Shown: positions 10,843-21,588 of the stretch, one piece after another | How the letters are laid out: each line of letters begins with the position of its first letter | Position numbering within the stretch: position 1 is the first letter of the stretch | Program-made: the position numbers and the translations under genes | Origin: Isochrysis galbana | Taxonomy: Eukaryota > Haptophyta > Isochrysidales > Isochrysidaceae | Length of the DNA stretch: 64,000 bases | NCBI GenBank assembly: GCA_018136815.1 | Contig: CM030936.1 | Span: forward strand, 2,755,079-2,819,078 | Reading direction: 5' to 3' | The notes under the pieces: model-generated | Database searches by the model: none | What the model saw: only the letters and a program-made list of their open reading frames with translations | What the model was told of the DNA's origin: nothing

Positions 10843-11717
10843 ACTCACTAGGTGCCAGGTGTTTTACGGGTTCGCAAGGTATTACAAAGAATTACTAGTA
10901 GTTTGTCTGTTGTGTTCTTTGCCTACAAGTTATAGCTACAAGTGCATACTCTACAGTAAACAACTTAGTTGCAGAAAGTATGTGGAAACGTGTAGACTTC
11001 GAAAGCCCTCCCCAAATGTGTAAATACTACTACTACTACTAAAACATCTGAGCGATAGTACCACTACACCACGACAGCCCTCAGCGCTCAGCGCACTTGC
11101 CCGTACACCTTGCATCACCTGGACGCGTGCTGGTGCCTCAGACACACACACATGTATCCCTTCAAATCCCCCACGCAGCACGCAGACGCCCCCGGCTCCC
11201 ATCATAACTCCCAACAAGCCACAAGTTACAATGTACAATGAGGGAAACCCTAGTACCTAGTGACCAGTGAGCAGTGAGGCGGCCGACCTACGCCAGACGG
11301 ACGACTATCACCAGGGAAAAGCATCGGGCGAGGGGGGGAGGAGGAGGGTCCCTCCCAAACGTGTAAAAAAATGAATTACAACTTTTGCTTTCGCCCAGCC
11401 CTTAACGCCTCAACCCGCGGCTAGTTGTAGTAGCTTCACATTCACTATCACTATAGAGCTCTACCATCAAATCAAGGGCATACGCGGCCAAACCCCAAAC
11501 TAGCCCGCAAGCTAACGACGACGGCAATTTAGCGGCGACAGCCGCAAGCAGCCAATAAATAGGTGAGGGCGCTATGATCACGCGTGAATGGCCCTCACGA
11601 GTCACGAGATGCGGCGACATGGTCCGTTCGCAGCTTAAGTTGACGACCGGTCTTCTAACAACCGCCTTGCGGCCAAGATTGTTGGTGGCATCTGGCGGCC
11701 GCCGCTCGCCCTGAACT
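10843..11717. other. Intergenic
   Basis: The region between the RNF113 start and the end of the hydrolase gene. No gene or RNA recognised. A short TAC triplet run (11022-11040) and a moderately AT-rich stretch (10880-11040) probably include the RNF113 promoter. Confidence 0.4.
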
Positions 11718-13641
11718 TCAGGATGATCTCGCGGCATGCCTGCGAGTTGTGGTTAGTTGTCGCAGGCTCGCGAGGACCTCGAGCACCCCTCGCCGTATAT
11801 GGGGCATCGCCATGAGCCACCCATGGCTTCGCCGCTCGTGCATCTCCACTCTGAGTTCTCGATCGCCGATCGGAGCGTTGGCGGCGAGATTGCGCTTGCG
11901 CCCCGCCTCCTGCTCACTCAGGTACCGCTGCACGTCGCGCGCATTCACGATCGCGTCGTGTCCAGACAAGAGCACCGCCGCATCGCACGGCACATCCCAA
12001 GGGTGCAGCAGGTATTGGGACCACCAAAAGTCGCGGCGAAAGCAGCACTGCATGCAGGGCTCACGCGTGAGGAGGCGATGTAGCGCAAGGTTGAACCACT
12101 TGGAGGGGCGGTACCAGCTGCGCCGGAGCGCCGGCTTGCGGTAGAGAAAGTTGTACAGCACATCCCGGCGATATAGGAGGAAACAGACGGGGTCCACAAA
12201 GAGGACGGAGCTCGCCAAACCGGGGCGGGCACGAAGCAATGCGGCAAGGAAGGCGGTGCCCATGGAGTGGGCCACGAAGGTTGCCTGCGATGGCGGCGAG
12301 GCCTCGTCGCTCAACAGTGCCTGGACGTGCTCGATGCGCGTTACCGAGCCAGCGATGGGGTGGGCGGCGCGCGTCGAGGCGGCGGAGGCATTGGAGCTCT
12401 GCTCAGGGTCCGCAAGCTGACAGGGTCCCGGGCCTGCTCCCACCCCGGTGGTCGTGGCGACGACCATCAGCTCGATGGCCGCCACGAGCTCGGCAGTGGG
12501 CATAGGCGGTGGGGACGCAAGCGTCGGTACGCGGATGGAACAGCTAGGGAAGCACGGGACCAGGATATCGCATGCGTGCTTGGCAGCGACCGAGAAGCAG
12601 AACGGCACATAGGGGGTCAGACCACCCACGCCGTGCATTAGCACGATTGGGTCGCTATACGCTCGCTGCGGCTTGCCCGCTCCGATCTTGCCCTCGGCGA
12701 CCTCGTTGGTCTCGCGAGGCAGGTGCCAGTAGTCTAGTCCGGCCGTGTGATGAAGCCGGAAGCCGCGCGAGCGGAGTGCGACCTCTGCGAGCCGCTGCAA
12801 CATGAGGGCGCCCAGATAGAAGATGAAGGGTTTCCACACCATCTCGAGTTCACCGAGGGTATGCCGCATGCAGACGAGCTTTGGGTCCCTGCCCGGCAGG
12901 TAGGGGGCGCCGCGCACGGCCTCCAGCCTATGGAGGACCTGCTCGGCCTCCTCGTGCTCCTTGACACTCAAGGAGGCGAGGTCATGGTTGAAGAGTGTCC
13001 AAGCGATGAGCTCGAGCACGTTCCCGGCGCACGGCTCACCGCAGCTACGCTCTCGAGGTGTGGGCGAGGAGACCAGAGGGTTGAGCTTGGCGTGCCGATG
13101 CTCGCGCTCGGGGTCGATGAACCAGCCCCTGTGCGAAGTCGGCGGTGAAAAGGTGAGCTGAGCGCTGGCTCGTGGCGAGTTGGTCGGCGCGGCTTATGCA
13201 AGCGCGCGATCAGCACATGTGCGCGGCGGGAGGCGCAAGAGGAGGTGAGCGGTGCGCTGGCACGCGCGAGTCGGGCAGCGCAGCGGGTATGGTCACGCGC
13301 TCTCACCGGATCATGTCGTCGAGGCGCTCGGGCGACTCTTCCGAGAGCAGATGCATCCAGAACGCACGGACCTCCGCATTGTCGGCCGCCGACGAACGCG
13401 TGCGGTGAGGCTGACGAGAGCGCACACGGATGAAGCGGCGGACGTTGAGGTAGAAGGCTAGCTCGACGAGCGGGGCGAGGCACACGTAGAGCGCCGCCGA
13501 GAGCAGCAGGCGCGAGCCGAGCAGCTGCCAGAGGGCGTCGAGCGGCTGCAGCAGCCACCGCTCGAGCGGCTGGCGGTGGCGGGCATCGTGGTCGCACAGC
13601 AGCTGGGCGGTGGCGCGCGCGGGGCCCGGCTGCAGCCACAT
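11718..13641 (-). CDS. Membrane-anchored alpha/beta hydrolase, two exons
   Basis: Exons 13641-13307 and 13128-11718 join in phase (CG|G), giving about 581 residues; the intron starts GTGAGA and ends CACAG. Near residue 50 is a hydrophobic helix (SRLLLSAALYVCLAPLVELA), a likely membrane anchor. The hydrolase fold shows the oxyanion strand PIVLMHGVGG, the nucleophile elbow FVAHSMGTAF (Ser within A-H-S-M-G, where the first Gly of GxSxG is Ala), a candidate acid in LLSGHDAIVN, and a C-terminal His in RRSHGWLMAM. Many eukaryotic lipases and acyl hydrolases have this layout, including large proteins with an N-terminal membrane segment. The substrate cannot be told from sequence. The ATG at 13641 is the first in frame after GC-rich DNA. 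Confidence 0.8.
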
Positions 13642-14122
13642 CGTGCGCCAGTCCACTCCCTCCACCCACCCCTGCCGGCCGGCTGGCAACGGCAGGGCAC
13701 GGGGTGGGAGCGGGGAGGGGGAAGGGGGGGGGGTTCGAGGCGGGGGAGGCGAAGGCCTCGCCTACGGAAGGCGGGGGACGAGAGAGAGGGGAGGGGGAAG
13801 AGGGAGGGAGAGAGAGAGAGAGATCCGAGCGCTGGGAAAAGGGGAGAGAGAAGAAGACTGCGGCGGTTGGTTTGAGAGGAAGTGTGTGGGGGAGGGGGGG
13901 GAGGCGCAGGGGGAGGCTTTCAGAAGATCTATCGACGCTCATTTACAAATCAATCTACACTCGATCGCTCGAGCGTCGCCTTCCTCTCTCTTCTTGCTTT
14001 TCAGAGTTTCCCCTTGATTCTCCTAGAGTACTCTATTGTATCCTCCTCCTTCCCCCCCCCCCCCCCCCCCCCCAAACCCGCCCCCGCCCCCGCCCCCCGC
14101 GAGCGAGCTAGCGAGCGGCGCG
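13642..14122. promoter_or_regulatory. Divergent intergenic region between the hydrolase and LAMTOR5
   Basis: The two genes are divergently transcribed across ~480 bp. The interval holds G-rich and GA-rich tracts (13720-13920) and a C17 run (14055-14071) just before the LAMTOR5 start. A shared bidirectional promoter is an inference; no core element is recognised. Confidence 0.35.
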
Positions 14123-14383
14123 ATGGAGGCCGTCTGCGAGTCGGCGATGCAGTCGCCTGGTGTGCGCGGCGTGATGTGCGTGGATGCGCACGGACTGTGC
14201 CTGGCGTCGCAAGGCGATGTGCCGCAGGCAAGCGGCGCCGTCGCTGAGATCGCCGCGCAAGCCACCCACCTCGCTGAGGAGGGCGCTGTCATCTGCATCA
14301 CTGGCGCGAGCCGTAAGATCATGGTGAGCAGAGCAGAGGGCGTGACGACGGCCATCTTCATGGATGCTGCCACGGCGCTTTGA
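14123..14383 (+). CDS. LAMTOR5: LAMTOR5/HBXIP-like Ragulator subunit
   Basis: An 86-residue single-exon protein of the roadblock/longin-like fold. The order of elements follows LAMTOR5: an N-terminal helix (MEAVCESAMQSPGVRGVMCV), strand DAHGLCLASQGDV, a middle helix (AVAEIAAQATHLAE), strand AVICITGASRKIMVSR, and the closing strand VTTAIFMDAATAL. Animal LAMTOR5 is about 91 residues. The Ragulator scaffold tethers Rag GTPases and mTORC1 to the lysosome or vacuole. The ATG at 14123 was chosen because upstream in-frame codons are poly-Pro from the C run. Confidence 0.82.
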   Translation: MEAVCESAMQSPGVRGVMCVDAHGLCLASQGDVPQASGAVAEIAAQATHLAEEGAVICITGASRKIMVSRAEGVTTAIFMDAATAL

Positions 14384-15232
14384 GTGCATATCCGTCAGCG
14401 TTTGCCACCGAAAATGGTCCCCGCACACCCGCCTGCCAGCCGGCCGCCTGCGCCTCAGTGCTGGGCATGGGCCTGGAGTGTTTGTGGGCCTCTCAGTTGG
14501 ATACGCGCGGCGGGTGGTCGGCGCGGCGGTGCCGAAGGGCGCGCCACCTCCAGGGCGGGAGGGGGGGTGATTGAGTCGTCGATTCTGTTGCTGCCCCGTG
14601 GCGCGAGCAATTGACGGGCGCCCCTGCGCCACTTGACACGATGCACTGCGCCCAGCTTCAAACGTCCACCATCCTCGGCTCCAGTCTCGATGAGGCAGTC
14701 AGTCATGGTGACAAGGACCACGATGCAAGGTTGCAGCGTTGCCGAGCAGCAGCTCTTCATCTGGTCTGTCCTTGATATATAGTGGTGGTGCGATCCATTC
14801 TATCACTACTCTTTATTTGTCGCGAGGCGCGCAGCCCTGCGTACTGTTGTTGTGCACCCTTCCATTTCGACAACAGTGCTCTCCAAGAGGTATCGCGCGC
14901 GGTGGGAGGGAGGGGCTGGGAGGGGGTGGCGGGCTCAGGAAGTGCGACAGGCGTCCGCCACTGGCGACAACCCCACCCATACCACCTGGGGGGGGCTGGT
15001 CGCCTGAGGGAGGGGCCGTGATCGGTGTGACGTGGCTGTTGGGTGGATATAGGCAGGCTAAGCAGGAGCAGAATTCAAAGCCTTCATCTTCGGGTCGTGC
15101 TAGCGCTAGCTCGTTGTACGTGTGTTCTGCGTTCTCGTTCTGCGTGCCACTTCTTGCCTTTATTCTGGTGTGGTTTTACCAAGGGTGTGGGGCCCCTGCC
15201 CGCTCTCGCTCCAGCTCCTATAGCCTATAAAA
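14384..15232. other. Intergenic
   Basis: 3' flank of LAMTOR5 followed by G-rich DNA. No gene supported; open frames here lack protein-like composition. Confidence 0.4.
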
Positions 15233-15940
15233 AACCTTAAAATATTCTTACCACACATGCCGCCACATGCGGCCATGGAACCACTACTCTAACGCAGGAC
15301 ACTTTCTGCACCCCCACTCCCCCGGCCCTTCCCCCCCGCCATCAGGCGACTCCCCCCGTACACTAATACTGGGGGGATTGGGGTGAAGGGCTTAGATATG
15401 GTCCGGCGGCCCGCGCCCCCCCCCCGGTGCTGATCTTCCCCCCCCTTCCTCCTGTGTCCCGGGTAGGCGACGACGATCTCAGTCCCGACTTATCCTGTAA
15501 ACAGGCGCGAGACGTACCGATTTTTCCAGGGGTCGCCAGGGAGCAGCTGCAGGCCTGTCGCAGGCGCGCCATCGCACGTGCCTGCAGCTTGCAGGAGAGG
15601 GGAGAGAGAGCGCGGAGAAGGGGGTGGGCGGAGCGAGAGCTCCGCTCACCGAAAAATAGGTAAGTCCCGCACCTGTTTACAAGATAAGTCGGGTCTGAGG
15701 CCGCCACCAGCCCGGTAGGCAGATGAGGAAGGGGGGAACGGATCACCGGGGGGGGGGCGCGGGCCACCGGACCATATCTAAGCCCTTCACCCCTATCCCC
15801 CTTGTAGTGCACGGGGGGAGCCGCCTGATGACGGGGGGAGAAGGGCCGGGGGAGTGGGGGTGTAGAAAGTTTTGCTGCGTGAGTAGAAAGTAGAGGGTCC
15901 ACGGCCGCGTGTGCGGTGAGACTATTAAGAAATATATTCT
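15233..15940. mobile_element. Head-to-head inverted copy of the stem-loop-tailed retroposon 5' region
   Basis: The left arm (15233-15430) reads AAAACCTTAAAATATTCTT... through ...GGGCTTAGATATGGTCCGG. The right arm (about 15750-15940) is its reverse complement with scattered differences. Inner segments are also inverted (CCCGACTTATCCTG near 15485 and its complement near 15680). The central part (15540-15640) matches 28600-28680. Both outer ends therefore correspond to the 5' start of the retroposon family, as seen singly at 32876 and, on the minus strand, at 29006. There are no open reading frames. Confidence 0.7.
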
Positions 15941-16011
15941 CTCCGGACAACAGGTGCTATCTGCCGATCCTCGGCAGCGCACTCAGACCTTCTTGCGCGC
16001 TCGGCTCAACT

Positions 16012-16290
16012 AACTAAGTTTATACTTAGTTCATATGATGGAGGCGCCTCGAGCCCTCCACCGCAGGCTCCAATACCCCTCCGGCGGGGGGCCTGTCATT
16101 TATCGATTATAGCCACTCCCTGCCCTGCTCTTTGGCATGAGTTGAGCATCCATCACAAACATCCAGATCCCCAGGGGGCGCGGGTCGCGAGCCCGCACTC
16201 CCACGCCCGCATTGGTTGGGCCTGCCCTCAAGCTGACTCCCCCCCCCCCCCCCCCTCATCCCTAGCCGCAGGCATACAGGGGCCTCTAGT
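16012..16290 (-). mobile_element. Stem-loop-tailed retroposon copy, 3' end at 16012
   Basis: Begins with the perfect hairpin AACTAAGTTTATACTTAGTT at 16012-16031, then CATATGATGGAGGCGCC. Further right, CGCACTCCCACGCCCGCAT and CCTCAAGCTGACTCCC match the body of the 55.8 kb copy (about 56005-56050) in the same orientation. The far (5') end is unclear. Confidence 0.65.
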
Positions 16291-16788
16291 GGGGGGGAAG
16301 CGCTGCGTTGTGGGCGCGCCAATGACTTCCGGCGGAGGCGATTAGGGCCCCACTGCATCTAGACCACCTAGCCGCAAACAGGCAGGCGTGCGACAAGTGA
16401 ACTACGATGCGCACCGAGTCCACGCATGCACCCGGCCGTCACGATGACGAGGAGGGGACGGAGACGGCGACAAACGACTGACGAGGACGGGGGGAAGGGG
16501 AGGAGAACGACTGCAAACCGGCGAGCGGCGGTCTGCGGCGCAAGTCGGCTACACTTCGCGTGGCATTCGCAATGACCCTCTCTCGAATGCTCCTGCCACC
16601 ATTGCACGTACGAGGATGCTTGCTGCATGCAACAGGGGCCGCCGATGTTTGGGTGCCTCCCAAATCCCCACCCTCTCCGAGCGGAACCTTCCCCCGTTTT
16701 CCGCCTCTGTACCGCAAATCAAATGAGTCACCATGCTTGATGGACGCCCAACCGCTAGGGGGCCCAATTGTCAGAGTGAATGACCGTC
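16291..16788. other. Intergenic
   Basis: 3' flank of the dehydrogenase gene. No gene or RNA recognised. Confidence 0.4.
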
Positions 16789-18044
16789 TTAGTGCTTGAC
16801 ACGTTTTGCCTCCGGGGAACAGGATGATCCCGTGCTCGCTCTGCCAGCGCCAAAAGGCTCGCAGACTGGCCTCTTCTCAACGCCTTGCGGCTCAACCTTG
16901 ACCCCAGCCTCCTCCGATACTGAGAGCGCGATGGCGGACCAGTCGAGTTGTCCGCGGCCCCTTGCTACCGCGCCAAGGAAGCGGTCATGCAGTACAGATG
17001 CAAACGGCATGGGCGACTTAACCTGTGCATCACGAACGCACGCAGGCACTAGGGTCACGAGCACCGAAGCGCCGGAAAGGCGGCGCGTCGCTTGGGGTTG
17101 AGTGGGTTAGTGCATGGACTTACCTTGCGCGCGACGTCGAGAGCAAGCGTGATGTCCTTGAGGCCGAGATCGAGCTGGAACCCCGGGCCAACTAGGTCCG
17201 ATTGGCGTGGAACGTGCTCACGCTTTGCGACGCGTTCGCCGTATCCCCTGTTCAGAGGAATACGCACGCGTGATTGGGGGGGGGGGGCATGGGCATGGGC
17301 AACGCAGATGGCGTAAGGATGGAATCGGCGTCCCGCCGCACGGACCCCCCCGCCCCTCACTCTCCCCGCCCGTCGCATCTGCCACCTGTAAATTAGGCAG
17401 TCAAAGATGGTACCATTGAGCATGCTCATCACCGCGGTGCGGTCGAGCCCGGACTTTTCGGCGAGCGACATGGCCTCGGCGCAGGACTCGATGGCGGACG
17501 CAATCATGAAGTTGCCGCACAGCTTTGTGACGGCCCCCGCGCCGGGATCCGGTCCGAAGCGATAGATGGAGGTGCTGCTCTGGACCAGAGCCTCCAGCAG
17601 TGGCATGACCACTTGCACGTGCGTGTCCTCGCCGCCGACCGCGAACGTGGCCTCGCGTCGACCCATGCCGTCTGCGCGCGCAAAGACGGGGGCGCCCACG
17701 AAGCCGCCCCCCGCCTGCGTGTGGAGCCGAGCGAGCTCGCGACACGTGTCTGGGTGGACCGTTGAGCAGGACAGGTGAACGCAGCCGCGGGGCGCGGTCG
17801 ATAGCACGCCGTCACCACCGAGGGTGACCTCGCGCAGGACCGCATCGTTGGGGACGAATGTCACGACCGCAGCGGCGGCCACTGCGGCAGCCGCTGGCGA
17901 CTCTGCAATCTTGCAGCCGAGCTCGGCGGCGGCGGCGAGGGCCTCGTGGCTCAGGTCGAAGACGATAAGCTCGTGCCCTGCCGCCCGCAGATTGCTCGCC
18001 GTGGGCATGCCCATCGCGCCCAGCCCGATCTGAGCCACGCGCAT
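16789..18044 (-). CDS. 3-hydroxyisobutyrate dehydrogenase-like beta-hydroxyacid dehydrogenase, three exons
   Basis: Exons 18044-17386, 17247-17124 and 17022-16789 join in phase and give 338 residues. The N-terminus carries the Rossmann dinucleotide motif VAQIGLGAMGMPTASNL. The substrate loop is FVGAPVFARAD, and the catalytic helix TKLCGNFMIAS holds the conserved Lys and Asn. The last exon supplies the family C-terminus (FASVLHDRFLGAVARGRGQL, then DWSAIA). Such enzymes oxidise small beta-hydroxyacids with NAD(P)+; the APVFARAD variant is closer to the GLYR1/uncharacterised branch than to mitochondrial HIBADH. No clear transit peptide is seen, so a cytosolic location is likely. A ~30-residue Ser/Lys tail (ending SPEAKRVKH) extends past the domain and looks like a weak nuclear signal. 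Intron donors are GTGGCA and GTAAGT. Confidence 0.9.
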
Positions 18045-18341
18045 CGGCGCCCTCCGTCCAGCCCGATCTTATGAGTGATGAGGGGGGAGGACCTGCTGTT
18101 TTCTCGATGTCTTCAATTTCTTCTCTACTCCTACCGGAAGGCCTTCCACTCTCTAGAACTACGCCGAGAAAGCGCCAAGCCGCCCATTTGCCTGCGGGCG
18201 TAACTCTCTCACCTTCTTTTGTCTGTGAAGAGATCAATTTAGATGTAGCCACAGTCCCAGTGCTGTGCCGTGATTTGCTAAATCGGCAATGAGGTTGCAA
18301 GAAACAGTGGTATATAGGTTGCATATTCTACTGGTTGGTAT
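18045..18341. other. Intergenic between dehydrogenase promoter and tRNA
   Basis: Presumed promoter and 5' leader of the minus-strand dehydrogenase and 5' flank of tRNA-Val. No defined element recognised. Confidence 0.35.
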
Positions 18342-18415
18342 GCTTCCATGGTGTAGTTGGTTATCACGCTCGCTTCACATGCGAGAGGTCTCCAGTTCGA
18401 ACCTGGATGGAAGTA
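18342..18415 (+). tRNA. tRNA-Val(CAC): tRNA-Val (anticodon CAC), copy 1
   Basis: A 74-nt cloverleaf: acceptor stem GCTTCCA/TGGAAGT (G.U at the first pair), D arm GTGTAGTTGGTTATCAC, anticodon stem CTCGC/GCGAG with loop TTCACAT (anticodon CAC), and T stem TCCAG/CTGGA with loop TTCGAAC. There is no intron. A T7 run at 18418-18424 is a good RNA polymerase III terminator. The sequence is identical to the copy at 21165-21238. Confidence 0.95.
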
Positions 18416-18430
18416 AGATTTTTTTGCAAC

Positions 18431-18619
18431 GCTGCCCTCCCACCTCCCTCTGCTGCCCTCCCACCTCCCTCTGCTGCCCTCCCACCTCCCTCTGCTGCCC
18501 TCCCACCTCCCTCTGCTGCCCTCCCACCTCCCTCTGCTGCCCTCCCACCTCCCTCTGCTGCCCTCCCACCTCCCTCTGCTGCCCTCCCACCTCCCTCTGC
18601 TGTGCTTCCACCTCCTTCT
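18431..18619 (+). repeat. 21-bp tandem repeat directly behind tRNA-Val
   Basis: Eight near-perfect units of a 21-mer (GCTGCCCTCCCACCTCCCTC plus T) fill 18431-18598, followed by a degenerate ninth. The period is a multiple of three, so all frames translate into 7-residue repeats; this is not evidence of coding. A related GTGCTTCCACCTCC motif returns at 18900-18940. Confidence 0.9.
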
Positions 18620-18649
18620 TGCTTCGCTGCGCATCGACACATCACTCAT

Positions 18650-19700
18650 AAGCATAAGAGGCTGGGTTACATGTCACACATCAACATCGCCATGCAGAAA
18701 CTTCCCCTTCAACATCGCCGGTGGAGTGCCGCAAGGGTGCCCGCTCTCTCCACTCTCCACTAGCTTTCTTGCTTACAGCGGAAGCCCTCGCTAGATAGAG
18801 TAATAAACGAGGACGACAGCATAGAAGGCATAATAATAAACTGGGCCGAACTGAAAATAAGTCAATTCGCCGACGACACTCAGCTTCCGCGTCCGTGTGT
18901 TGCGCTTCCACCTCCGTGTGCTGTGCTTCCACCTTTTACCTCCTTCTTGCTGCGCTGCGCTTCGACAAATCACTTATAAGAGGCTGGGTTACATGTACAT
19001 GTCACACATCAACATCGCCACGCAGAAGCTTCCCCTTCAACATCGCCAGTGGAGTGCCGCAAGGGTGCCCGCTCTCTCCACCAGCTTTCTTGAAGAATTT
19101 CTTGCTTACAACTTACAACGGACGAAGCCCTCGCTAGCGTAATAAACGAGGACGACAGCATAGAAGGCATAATAATAAGCAGGGCCGAACTGAAAATAAG
19201 TCAATTCGCCGACGACACTCAACTTCAACTTCTCGCGGCTCGCGGCCGATTATGCAAGCCTAGGCCGATCACTAAGCACTAAGATGGGTAGACAGATACG
19301 CGGCCGCCTCATCATGCATCATGCGGCAAACCAAATGATCAAACGATCAGAAGTTCGAAGTTCGAAGGCCTCCGGATGGGCTCCCTGAAAAGGAAAACTC
19401 CACCGAGAGAATTCAGACGCTACACGTGGCTGAAAAGCAGCGAAAGTGCAACCATACTGGGTAGTACCGCTAGGGAGACCCAAGGCCCTCAAAGCTTTTT
19501 GGCGAAAACTCGGCGCCGACAAGATAGAGAGAAAAGTGACCGCCTTCGCGCCCATAACCATAACGAACAACCTATCTATTCACGGCAAGACGAAAGTGGC
19601 GAACTTTCTAGTACTGTCCATTTCACAATATTGGATATTGGGCACAGACGCTGACGGCACCACAGTCGTTCCATAGATAGGGCACAAAAATCCGTAGAGA
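18650..19700 (+). pseudogene. Decayed LINE reverse transcriptase with internal duplication
   Basis: Two diverged direct copies (about 18655-18890 and 18980-19230) each encode the reverse-transcriptase motif GVPQGCPLSP and, about 150 bp later, the catalytic QFADDTQ; a frame change or stop lies between them in both copies. Downstream, at about 19446-19676, the frame SIHGKTKVANFLVLSISQYW fits the thumb-like region that follows the catalytic domain in many LINE polymerases. No intact open frame remains, so the element is dead. The direct duplication carries the same segment twice. Confidence 0.75.
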
Positions 19701-20870
19701 GAACACTGTCTGTGCACTGTGGACCAACCCCGCAGCATATTTGGATAGGGTGCCTGGTGGGGCATTCTATCCTAGTGGAAAACCGAGAATAAAGCGCCGG
19801 CAGTCCGCCCGGTCGAGTTCGAAAGTTGGGCACTCGGCCGGTTCGGCCGGGGGTGACGTTTGCGTAACCTCCGCCGAGTACTTAGGACTTTCGCGCGGGG
19901 GGGGAGTAAGGGAAGAGAACACGGCGTCTCAACGCGCGGACGCGAAGGAGAACCGCCGTCTCGGCGCGGGGCCTGTGGTAGCCAGGGTAGCCGGCCGTGC
20001 GCGCGCTGTGAGGAGCTGGGTGGACTGCGCGGGCAATGATGTCAGACAGAGGGTCAGGGAGTGGTCGGACTGTCGGCAGCCCGACACGGCGCTGCATCAG
20101 GCGGGAATCAAATGCCGATTGTAGCTTAGATATACAGGAACCGATCCCCCCGCGGGCGCGACCGCCAATTCTTTACGGGTAGAGCGAGAGGGCGCGTGAC
20201 GGAGGGGGAGAGAGGGGGGGCGAATCGCACCATTTCTTGTCGAAGATTTTCGTAGCGTCAGGTAGCCCCCCCGGGAGGTTTTTTATTGGGCATCGCGCCA
20301 CGGTCAAAAAATGCAGCCCAACCCTTACTAGTCGTTCAAAAGCCCCTGTTTGACCGCCCTAAGAGTGTTGATTTGTGTGTTTTGAACCACGGTAGCGCCT
20401 GTTGGTGTCGCCGCATTACAGTTGTCAGTTGTTTCGCCAGGCCCTCACTCACCCTCTCTAATCCTTCCCCGAGAGAATTTTCCTCTCCCGCCTCGCCTCT
20501 CGCGGCTGTCTCCCCGGGTGCCGGGGACTTGTCTGCTTGAGCCCAGTTTTTTCTTATTCTTATTGTCCCCCAGCGGGACTTTTTCTCACACTGTACACTG
20601 TGTCGCTTGCCCTGGGTGCCCTCCCGGCGGCTCAGGTGGTTTGTGGCTCAGTGGTGAAGGGGGGGGTCAGTACGATCGGGGGCCAGTTCAGGCGAGTGCG
20701 TGCGGCGCGCGGCGCGCGGCGCGCGCTCGGCGAGGGTCAAGCGGTCAAGTCAAAAGTGATGTCAGCTCATCCCCTGCCAGCAGCCAGCAGGCAGGGGCTG
20801 AGGTTGAGTGTGCAGGCCCACCTAGGGGGTGTCTGCGATGGAGGAAGGGGGGAACGAGGCCCCCATGACC
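19701..20870. other. Repeat-derived intergenic DNA
   Basis: No gene. Contains GGGCATCGCGCCACGGTCA (20287-20305; near-identical string at 36372), one TGTTTGACCGCCCTA motif (20347-20361), and at 20770-20870 a stretch matching the body of the stem-loop-tailed retroposon at 55.86-55.95 kb. Confidence 0.45.
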
Positions 20871-20892
20871 CTATCAGTTTTACTGATAGTTG
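20770..20892 (+). mobile_element. Stem-loop-tailed retroposon copy (short), 3' end near 20892
   Basis: Body sequence (CAGGGGCTGAGGTTGAGTGT, then the GGCCCACC block and GCGATGGAGG) matches the minus strand of the 55.8 kb copy. It ends GACC-CTATCAGT-TTT-ACTGATAG-TTG, a perfect 8-bp hairpin at 20871-20889. The 5' end is truncated compared with the 28 kb copy. Confidence 0.65.
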
Positions 20893-20900
20893 ATATAGAT

Positions 20901-21588
20901 ATAGGGAGCTTATTTAGCCCTTCATTTACCCATAGTAGCTGGTGCCTTCCGCACCCCATAGTGAGTGACGGGGCAAGTAAGTGACCGGGCTATGAGATGA
21001 CTATTTTTTCACCCCTAATAAAATCCTGTTTGACCGCCCTAGCTCATCTCAAAAGTCGGAATTGACATTGTTTTGGCCTGCGATTGAGGGCCCCAACTAA
21101 GCGTCAGCTCCTTCTTCGCCATGAAAGGGACAAAAGCACGAGGAAGTGCAGCGTAAAAGGTTGGTACTTCCATCCAGGTTCGAACTGGAGACCTCTCGCA
21201 TGTGAAGCGAGCGTGATAACCAACTACACCATGGAAGCATGCTGCAAGATGCACTCACTGAAATCATGCCTCAAGTACTAACTACTAAGCGTTTTGGCAT
21301 ATCCCTTCATTTTCGGCGGAGGCAGGCACTTCATTGTTCGGGTCGACGTTCCAGTTCAACATCGGCGGCAGAGATTTTCCCTGACTCACTGCATCGAAAG
21401 GCGCGTCCAAAACCACACTCTTCCGGCGACAAAGCCACCCCGGTCGTAGTAGGATCTAGGCTCCGTCAATTAATAACTCAATTAAATGGTCAATTATAAT
21501 AATCTTATCCCGGTCACTCACTCGTCACAGGGAGGTGCGGAGGGCACCATCTGTAATGGGCAAACCAAGGCCTAAATAAGCTCCCTAT
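20901..21588. mobile_element. Terminal-inverted-repeat element carrying tRNA-Val
   Basis: The left end (ATAGGGAGCTTATTTAGCCC... through GTGACCGGGCTATGAG) and the reverse complement of the right end (ATAGGGAGCTTATTTAGGCC... through GTGAGTGACCGGGATAAG) align over about 85-90 bp with only scattered differences. The interior, about 500 bp, has no transposase frame but holds a complete tRNA-Val gene and one TGTTTGACCGCCCTA motif. It looks like a non-autonomous DNA transposon. No target-site duplication is obvious. Confidence 0.7.
21165..21238 (-). tRNA. tRNA-Val(CAC): tRNA-Val (anticodon CAC), copy 2
   Basis: Identical over all 74 nt to the tRNA at 18342-18415, on the opposite strand. All stems are intact and a TTTT follows the 3' end, so it should be transcribable. 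It lies inside the terminal-inverted-repeat element at 20901-21588. The flanks differ from copy 1 within a few bases, so only the tRNA itself is shared. Confidence 0.95.

Noticed and set aside
18289..18763. Open frames with CPPTSLC or LPPPSAA heptad repeats
   Set aside because: They arise from the 21-bp tandem repeat, whose period is a multiple of three, and run across a tRNA gene.
20901..21588. Helitron as an explanation for hairpin-ended elements
   Set aside because: Helitron ends need a 3' hairpin followed by CTRR, and they create no target duplications; neither fits the retroposons or this inverted-repeat element.
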